Below are positions 56,601 to 64,000 of a DNA stretch of 64,000 nucleotides, one piece after another. Each line of letters begins with the position of its first letter. The stretch's first letter is position 1. The stretch covers positions 115,018,019 to 115,082,018 of the forward strand of contig CM054061.1 of NCBI GenBank assembly GCA_028641055.1, written 5' to 3'. Made by a program: the position numbers and the translations under genes. The notes below the pieces were generated by a model. The model worked only from the letters and a program-made list of their open reading frames with translations, ran no database searches and was not told the DNA's origin. Source of the DNA: Alopecurus myosuroides. Its lineage: Eukaryota > Streptophyta > Magnoliopsida > Poales > Poaceae.

Positions 56601-57300
56601 CACCCCACAGACATATAGAAGCCTAGATGAACCAAAATTCTACACCACACAATAGCACAAAGTCCTACGGACACACATAAGCAAGCCATAACACACAAGC
56701 AAGGCTCCATTGGAGCTACGTCAGGGGAGACGACTCATGGAGTTATCGCTAAATTACTCCAAACTAGACTGATCCAAAATCCTAGAAGTGGCTGAAGAAC
56801 TATATCTACTTCTGACCATCATCACTGTAGAGCTAGGCAATTATTTTGGTCTTCTCGGGACATCGGCAAGTATAAAATCTTTTGGATGGAAACAAGATAA
56901 TAGAAGTAAAGTTTTGATAAAAACTTTTAACTGAGAGAGGTAAAAATATGCAACAATCTGTTTTTGAAACCCCAACTATTTTCTGGACAGAAAACTTTAA
57001 ATACGAGAGATGTTTCAAAAACAGAGCGGAGCAGTTGCAAACAAGTAAGAAATAACTCTTAACCGAGAGAGATACTAACTCTGTAAGGCCCGCCCTTCGA
57101 ACCACTGTTCAAGGATGCCTTTGATATTGCATTTAGAATCTTTTGAAAAGATCAGAAGGAGGGGAAAATATACTAAAATTCCCTTAGATAAAAATAATGT
57201 AGATAGCAAATAGGTTTTTACTCAAAAATACTTTTCTTTCCTATCTGACGTCCATGCTAACTAAGGTCTCCTAAGGTCAGGATGGCTCTGATACCAACTC
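53647..57300 (-). other. Element J internal domain, non-coding, with primer site and polypurine tract
   Basis: The primer site TGGTATCAGAGC is on the minus strand at 57296-57285, 4 bp from the right LTR. The polypurine tract (AAGGGGGGAAGA) lies at 53662-53649, next to the left LTR. Just before it is the perfect hairpin GAATCTCG, GGGA, CGAGATTC (plus coordinates 53666-53685). The remaining 3.5 kb is AT-rich and free of gag or pol motifs. A partial echo of the primer-site/LTR junction is at 57070-57091. The hairpin and tract resemble the 3' ends of Del/Tekay chromoviruses, a possible source of the missing enzymes. Confidence 0.75.
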
Positions 57301-60300
57301 TGTAAGGACCCCAGACCGGCAGTCTGAAACCCTACGTATGCATACATTCACGATCCCAGAAAGATCAGTCGTGAACAACATACACAGTTGGCACACAGAA
57401 ATACATCATCCATTACACGAATACACAAAGGTATTACATAAAAGATCACATGATCAAGTTTAACGCAACTGCCACATGGGGCAGGCAACTTATCAAACAC
57501 AGCGGAAGACAAATAAAACACAACGTAGTTGAGCCCAAGTCACGCCTTAACCTACAGGCTGCTGACCCGGAGACGATCCTAGTTCGCAAAGCCGTCAACT
57601 CCGTACTTCTCTTCATAGAACTCCTTCGGAGGCTCCTTCTCCAAATCTGGTAAGTAGATACCAGGGGCGAAACCATAATGAGTACATTTGAATGTACTCA
57701 GCAAGACATCCATCATATCACTTACCAACATGCAAGTATGCTTATATGGTGGAATAGGTAGGCTATAAATAGGATTCACTACCAATGGTGTTCATATATG
57801 ATGACACCACAGTTGCAGTCAAGTTTATCTGCATCTTCGTTGAAGAAGATACTTCAGAAGAAAATAAAATAATATAGTTCTATTTCTCTTGTAGATATCT
57901 CATGTACAAGAGGTTTTGTAGAGTTTTGTTAAAGAATATTTTCTCTTTGCAAAACTTCTTGGAATCAGTTTCCAGAATTCTTGCTTAGAGTAGAAAAGGT
58001 TTTCTTTGCAAAACATTTTGTTTTGTATAACATCATCTGGCTTTTCATCATCGACGATACCTCCACGGTATAAGTTTCCATTCCTTTCCGAACTTCACAA
58101 GTTCATCATTTCCAGTATTTCACAAATACAATTCCTTTTCAAAAACTTTCTCTTTTGAAAACATTGACACAATGCTAGCTACATGGCCATTCAACTGTCC
58201 ATATCCGAGGACGCGGCTTCTTCGAAAAAGTTATACTCTGCAGAGGTGTACACATCCACCAGATCCAGTACACCTCCCGTGAACAATCACGGACTGTAAC
58301 AACAGTATGTAAACATCAGGTATCTGATCATAACCATCCACTATGTTCAAGCTAGAATATGCCTATCTCTCAGATGAGTTTTACCACATCCCCGGCACCG
58401 AGCTAATCCCCGCCAAGCCAGGATGCCTCAACTGATGCATCCGGAGGGAAAATTAATCCCACACTTTATATGTCTCCACGACATTCGGTTCAGAGGATCG
58501 CATCCCCTATAGCACACTGAGATAGCACACACTAATAAGAACAAACTTCAAGTTAAGCCCCTTGCCCATGTTGGGGTAGGGTGGCAGTACGGTAAAGGTT
58601 GTCCGGCGAAGACTAGGTTATGTGTCATTTTTGAAAACACCACTTTCTCAAAAATGACCACTTCCACATTCCTCCGGAGAACAAGGATCCGCCTTTTCTC
58701 CGGGTTTTTCCGTAAAGCCTTTGTTTTGTAGAATCACAATTTTAGGGTGTCCACTTAGGGACTAGTATATTTGATGGTAATAAATACCATATGGTGTCTT
58801 ATGGGCTTGGTATTACCAAGTTTAACTACTGGCATGATAGTAACCTATAATATAGTATAGTAGTAAATTCCACATCAAAAATAGTTTTGATAATCAAGTT
58901 TTTGTAAAACTTCAGAGGTAAAACATGCATGATAGATAATGATAAGTAATGTATCAGCAAGCATCAGGATGGCTTGCCTGGTATCTCTTGTGTCCCTGGT
59001 TTTGGAGTGACTAGAACTTGAAACAGATCTTCACGACACTTCCTTCCTCTTCGTTTTCTAACGTCGTAAAAGGAATAAAGGACACACATTCAGAACCAAA
59101 CAAGGCAAGCAACCATACATAATAATACATACAGCAAGGAAATCTAATAATAACAAATCGCACAATTATTAATGGAGACAAACAATCAAACAAACCTACT
59201 TGGCAGAAATGCCATTTAATAAGACAACTTAAGGTTGGAGGAAAATAACTCACAACCTTAATATCATGGATTCAGTGGGTGTGCCACTCTCATACCAAGA
59301 TATTAATAAACCCAAAATAAACTTAGTTTCACAAGGGTGAGACTACTAAAAGTGTATAAAACATGCACAAGAATAAGCATGGCAATGGGTCTGTCAACCA
59401 CACCACAAAAAGAAAAAGGTAGCTAATCTGCTAAGCCTAAATTCACATCAAGAATAACTAAGACACATGATTTGAAAAAGTTACTTTTACAAATCAGTGA
59501 GCCTACACAAGTGTAACAAGGTAATAGACTCATCATAAAACACACAATTTCTCATAGTGAGAACAATAGAAACAATGACTAAAAAGGAGGAATCCTATAG
59601 ACATGCTTCTACTAAGGGTTTGCTATGCAAGCATGCATAACAAGTAAAATACTAAAATGCAAACAAGGAACCATGTTATCATAATGGGAATGAAAACATG
59701 TCCTCATGCAAGGATACACAAATATCTACCAAACACAAGTTGGCAGGAAAAATAATTCAACACAAAAACTGCTAAGGAAACTAGTACTACTTAAACATGA
59801 AGAATCAATGGATGCATTTCAATCAAGTAATTGAAATACAACCAGAGGGTCCATGTCATAAAAACAGTAGTGAAAAACATCTATTCTTTCTATAACAAAA
59901 ATATCCCGGTTAACAAAACAATGCATCAATTTGCAGGGCAACTCCTACATACTAGTGGTAATAAAAAGGGCATTACTAGAGGAATCAAACAACACTCCAA
60001 GAATGGATTTTTCCTAGCAAGCCACACATGATTATAACCACTTAAAAACAGAATCATACCCATTTTTGTTTAGCACCAAAATTCCCAAAGCAAAAATACT
60101 AGGCACTCATTAGTTATGAAACTACATAAAAGAAATACATCTAGTGTGGGGGAAATAATGTTTCCACCAAAAATGCAATGAAACCAGTGGGTGTTCCACT
60201 AGAATAACAAAGCATTAAGAGGTCGCAATGCCTCTGGTCATACTTGACAAAAATTAGCAAAAACCTAAACTAGCACCTAGTGCAATAACAATACTAGCAG

Positions 60301-63300
60301 AAAATAATAGGGTGCTTAAATAAGCAAGGCAATGCTACTCATGCTATTATTTTCACACAAGTGAAAACTTTAGGGGTCAAGTACTCATAAAAACATAATC
60401 AAAATGCTACTGGTCCTATGGAGACAACACAAAAATATGTGGCTTCTCAACCACAAATATTTTGCTAAAAATTCTACACATGAGAGAATTTTTCCATACA
60501 TTCTCATAGTCATGACAAAGCTACTCATGCTTTTCTACCAACTCAATTGCAAGCTAGCAGAGGTGATAACCACACAATATAAGTACCAACATGGTACTGG
60601 ATCCAATCAAAAAATCCAAGTGCTTGCACATCAATTCATCACTCAAAAATGCTATGCAAGTATTACTAGAGAATAATCAAATGCTTATTAACAAAAATCC
60701 TATTTCTTCTCCACTCAAGTCCAAACAATATAACATGCTAAAATAGCTAAGTAAACCTTATAAAACAAGTTCACACAACTTATACATGCTAGAAAACAAT
60801 ATTGTAACACAAAAATATAATCACATAATTTAAATAGCTAAAATGCCAAAATGGCAGAAACAGGTGAAACAAGGATCTGTCCACCAAAAATTCTAGGATG
60901 CTCAAACAATTAAACCCTTCTAGTTTTGGATAGCACTAAACATATACAAGACCATCCAGTTGAGTTTGCATCAAAATTCATCTTTAATTAATTTATAAAA
61001 ATCACCAAAGTGCTCTCTGGTGTTTTACCAAATTGCATGCCATTTCAAAAATGTAACTAATTTGGAAACGAGGTTAATTTATCCAGTTAGGAAATTTCAA
61101 GTGCTTTCCAATGCAATTGGCCTCACTTCATTCTGAGTTGTGAAATAAAAATGGTGCTCATTTTGGTTTTTCTGGTACCTGTTGCCAAATCATTTTTAAT
61201 TTCAAAAATGTTCATCCAAAAGTAGATCTACAAATTGGATGTGGTTTAGATTTAGTTTAAGTACCACTGTAAATTTTGGTTTGGTCAAATTCATCTTTTA
61301 GGTAGTATTTTAGAGCCAAAAGTAAACATGCTACATTCTGTAAAAATAAAAATGGAAAATAAGCTGGGATGGGCCAGATCCACAAACGGGCCGGCCAGAT
61401 CTAGATGCACCGCGGGCAGATCTACCCTCTGCGGCTGACCAGCGGGCCAGTAGCCACGGTGGCAGCCACGCGGGCAAGACCAGGCCCACGTGCAGGTTCA
61501 ACGCTTCCCACGCGCGGGCTCGAGGTGCTGACATCAGCGTGATGCCAGGACGGCGTCATCGCCGGCGGAACGGATTCCGGCGAGCGGAAATCGAGCGAAG
61601 ACGGCCATAATTAGTCGATTCGAGGGCACCCACGCAATGGTCTCGACGAGGGGAACCCAATGGAGGCACCCTCGCTTCCCGGGAAGCAAGCGGAGGGCGG
61701 CGGCAATGGCAACGCGCGGCGGCCGGAGAACTCGCACGGCACGGCGGCGACTTAGGGCGTTAGAGAGGGGGAAAAAGGGCGGCGGGGGTTGCCTTGCTCA
61801 CCGTGAACACGCGGGGCTACTCGGTGACGGAGGAGGAAGCTCGTGGCGGCGGCAATGGCTCGCCGGAGTTGTCGGGGTCGGAGAAGAAAGGTCGACGGCG
61901 CGGCCACCACGATTCGTCCCACCTCGATTCCTCCTGCAGGGAGGTCTACCACGGCAAGGCGAAGAGGATGAGCACCACGGAGAGCGGCGGCGAGCTCCTC
62001 AGTGGCCAATCGACAGCGAGCTCAAGAAACTAGGGTTTCGGGTTTGGGGATTTGCACAGTGAGAGAGAGGGAGAGCTCGTGGGGGGGGGAGAGAGAGGGG
62101 GGCATGTGGGCAGACACACGCACATGGGGGGCCTCTTATCCTCGACGTTTCCTTCCACTCGAAGCCATGGCCTAGGTGTTCTGTGTATCTACAGAGAGCT
62201 AGAGGTAGGAGATGACTTGGATTACTTTTAGGTCCCTGCAATTTTACAAATAGGTCCTTTCTTACTCTGTAAAATGTGATTTTCACCAAGCAAACAAAGT
62301 CAAAATTTAAAATCCTTTTGCCCAAAATTCTTATTTGTTGAGATGCACAACATATGTGAAAATTGGCTCAATTAGATAAACTTCATAATTCAAAGTTGTT
62401 CAAATTTGAATTCTTACATAAATGGACATTGAATTTATTTGACTACTTAGGAGTTTCCAAAAATGATAATGTTTGGCACACATTCCTTATTTTATGTGTT
62501 CCTTATGTGGTAGAAAATTCAAGTCATTTAGAGTTACTTCATAGAACAAACTTGTTCAAATTCCAAAAAGGTGCTGTCAAGAAAACAGGGTTTTTTGGCA
62601 ACTTAAGTTATTCAAAAACTTGTGCCCTTTTTGGTTTTCATCCTTATTTATGATATAGAGCACGTGGTATTTATTTCATGGCAGTTGGAAAAAGTTTGTA
62701 GAACAAACTGGTTCAAAATCCCAAATGTTGCTGTGGAGAAAATTCATGTTTTCAGGGCTTTAATGGATTCAATTCTTGGTCTCCTCTTGTGTGTGTTCCT
62801 TATTTTATAGAAGGAAGCAATGGTATTAATTTCAGATCATTTGAGTAAAGTTTCCAATAGTAACTTGTTTTAATTTTCTGTTTCTGGAAATATTGGAATT
62901 TCTATTTAATAAGGCACTTGGCTTTTCTTTAACAATGCTTTGCCAAAATATTTATGTGACTAGAGATAGCAAGTCAATGCTCTCCAATACCTTTGTTTTT
63001 AATCTTGCAAGGTTGGAAAAACATTTGATAATATTTTGGTGAAGCATTTAAGAATGCCTCTTTTTCTGATAATCTTTTAGGGAAATTTTATTAAGTGTTT
63101 CCTCTTTCTTAATTTAGGTCTTGGAATGATATTCAACAAGTATGAGATTCATAAGATGTTTTTGGAAAACTCTTTGATCAATATTTACTTTAGAAAATAT
63201 TGCTAAGGTCATTGGAACAATATGTTGAATATTTTTATCCCTGGAACAATATGTTGAATATTTTTAGTTCACTGCTTTGCTATCCTTTTAAGTTTGCAAG

Positions 63301-63422
63301 TTTATATAATTAGTTTGTTTGGTTGCACTTAAACAACCACAAAAAAACACAACCAAGGTTTATTAGTAAAGCAATTAGCAAAACAACTGTGTTAACAGGT
63401 ATTCCAAAATTGGGATGTGACA
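57301..63422 (-). repeat. Element J 5' LTR (right copy)
   Basis: 6122 bp, nearly identical to 47517-53646. The visible length differences are mainly in the G/GA tract near 62079-62105. Confidence 0.9.
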
Positions 63423-64000
63423 TAGACGTTTCTTGATGCCAGCTGAAACTAAACCGTTGGATCTTTCGACTTGTCCGTTCGTTTGCGAGTGGGCAACTGA
63501 AGCAAACTTGAAGTTGATGCATTTTTCCTCACAGAACTGTTGTGTCTCCTTTGCTGTGAAATTTGTACCATTGTCTGTAATGATGTCGTGTGGAACCCCG
63601 AATCTGCATACGATGGAGTCGAGGAACTTGACGGCGCATTGGGCGCTAGCCGAAGTTACTGGCATGGCCTCGATCCATTTGGTGAATTTGTCGACTGCGA
63701 CCAGCAAGTGTGTATATCCATCTGGTGTGGACTTGCGTAATGTTCCTACCATATCTAGCCCCCATTGCGCAAAGGGCCAGGCGATGGGTATCATGTGCAG
63801 TTCCGTAGCAGGTGCATGTGGTCTTGGTGCGAATCGCTGGCAAGCATCGCATCGTTCGACTAGCTCCTTTGCGTCGGTGGCTGCTGTGAGCCAATAGAAT
63901 CCCGCTCGGAAGGCTTTTCCCATGATTGCTTTCCAGCTAGCGTGATGCCCACAGTCTCCTTGGTGGATGTCCTGGAGTAACTCTTTGCCATCTTCAGGTG
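63423..64000 (-). pseudogene. Element K integrase, N-terminal and core part (runs off the window)
   Basis: Ty3/Gypsy integrase of Tat type. The zinc-binding domain appears as HQGDCGHHASW and CDACQRF. The DDE core has WGLDMVG, ITDNGTNF and NGQVERSNG, giving the catalytic Asp, Asp and Glu. The frame is open from the window edge to AGIKKRL, where J has inserted. It inserts the cDNA into the genome when intact. Here it is broken by 15.9 kb of J; the remainder is at 47516-47387. RT and gag of K should lie right of the window. Confidence 0.85.

Larger units (their letters stand above)
47517..63422 (-). mobile_element. Element J, LARD-like (Sukkula-type) non-coding retrotransposon
   Basis: 15.9 kb flanked by the perfect 5-bp duplication TAGAC (47512-47516 and 63423-63427). 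LTRs are 6130 and 6122 bp; the internal domain is 3654 bp and non-coding. The minus orientation follows from the initiator-Met primer site beside the right LTR and the polypurine tract beside the left LTR. On the minus strand LTRs start TGTCACATCCCAAT and end CTTACA. About 21 substitutions between the LTRs (0.35%) suggest insertion about 0.13 million years ago. Large LTRs with a 3.5-kb non-coding core are the published definition of LARDs; family identity is inferred. Confidence 0.88.

Noticed and set aside
47517..63422. Two 6.1-kb near-identical blocks could be a segmental duplication or an assembly artefact
   Set aside because: A perfect TAGAC target duplication, the primer site, the polypurine tract and the resumed integrase frame outside show they are LTRs of one insertion.
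1..64000. CRISPR arrays, bacterial operons, tRNA or rRNA genes
   Set aside because: No regularly spaced repeats and no tRNA or rRNA structure. The tRNA-like matches are primer binding sites of retrotransposons.

Overview
This window is a repeat-only stretch of a large grass genome, most likely Triticeae (wheat, barley, rye or relatives). The evidence is the style of the LTR retrotransposons: Athila-type LTRs starting TGATACGTC with tRNA-Asp primer sites, a BARE/Angela-like Copia LTR, and a 15.9-kb non-coding element with 6.1-kb LTRs of the LARD (Sukkula-like) type. I found no convincing host gene, tRNA, rRNA or CRISPR array. Nearly every base can be placed in a nest of retrotransposons. Letters A to K are labels used only here; family names are comparisons, not database hits.

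Left half (1-34161). Two Athila-type gag-protease elements lie on the minus strand as a tandem array: LTR (32579-34161), internal C (32578 down to 28563, then 12340 down to 11871), a shared LTR (11870-11570 plus 4293-3288), and internal B (3287 down to about 216, truncated). Element A (4294-11569, plus strand) is inserted in the shared LTR. It has LTRs and UTRs of the same kind, but its gag-protease is replaced by an unrelated ORF. Element E (12361-28562, plus strand) is another Athila-type gag-protease element and sits in the 3' UTR of C. It is split by Copia element F (14140-22528, target duplication CAATT). B, C and E all lack reverse transcriptase, RNase H and integrase.

Right half (34162-64000). 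An unassigned AT-rich block (34162-36646), possibly an LTR, precedes G, a plus-strand Tat-lineage Gypsy element with gag, protease, RT and two RNase H domains (36647-42270). G is cut by K, a minus-strand Tat-like element: its 3' LTR is 42271-43625 and its integrase is at 47516-47387 and 63423-64000. Between pol and LTR, K carries a six-exon gene on the opposite (plus) strand with its own TATA box and G-boxes. K is in turn split by the LARD-like J (47517-63422, target duplication TAGAC), the youngest insertion.

How it works together. By-eye LTR divergence gives the order A, B and C (oldest), E (about 2.4%), F (about 1.1%), J (about 0.35%). Almost all elements are non-autonomous and must have used proteins from relatives elsewhere. 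What they keep is cis-acting sequence: LTR ends, primer sites (duplicated in B and C), polypurine tracts and, in three unrelated families, a similar hairpin just before the polypurine tract. The two most interesting systems are the ORF swap in A and the spliced antisense gene in K.
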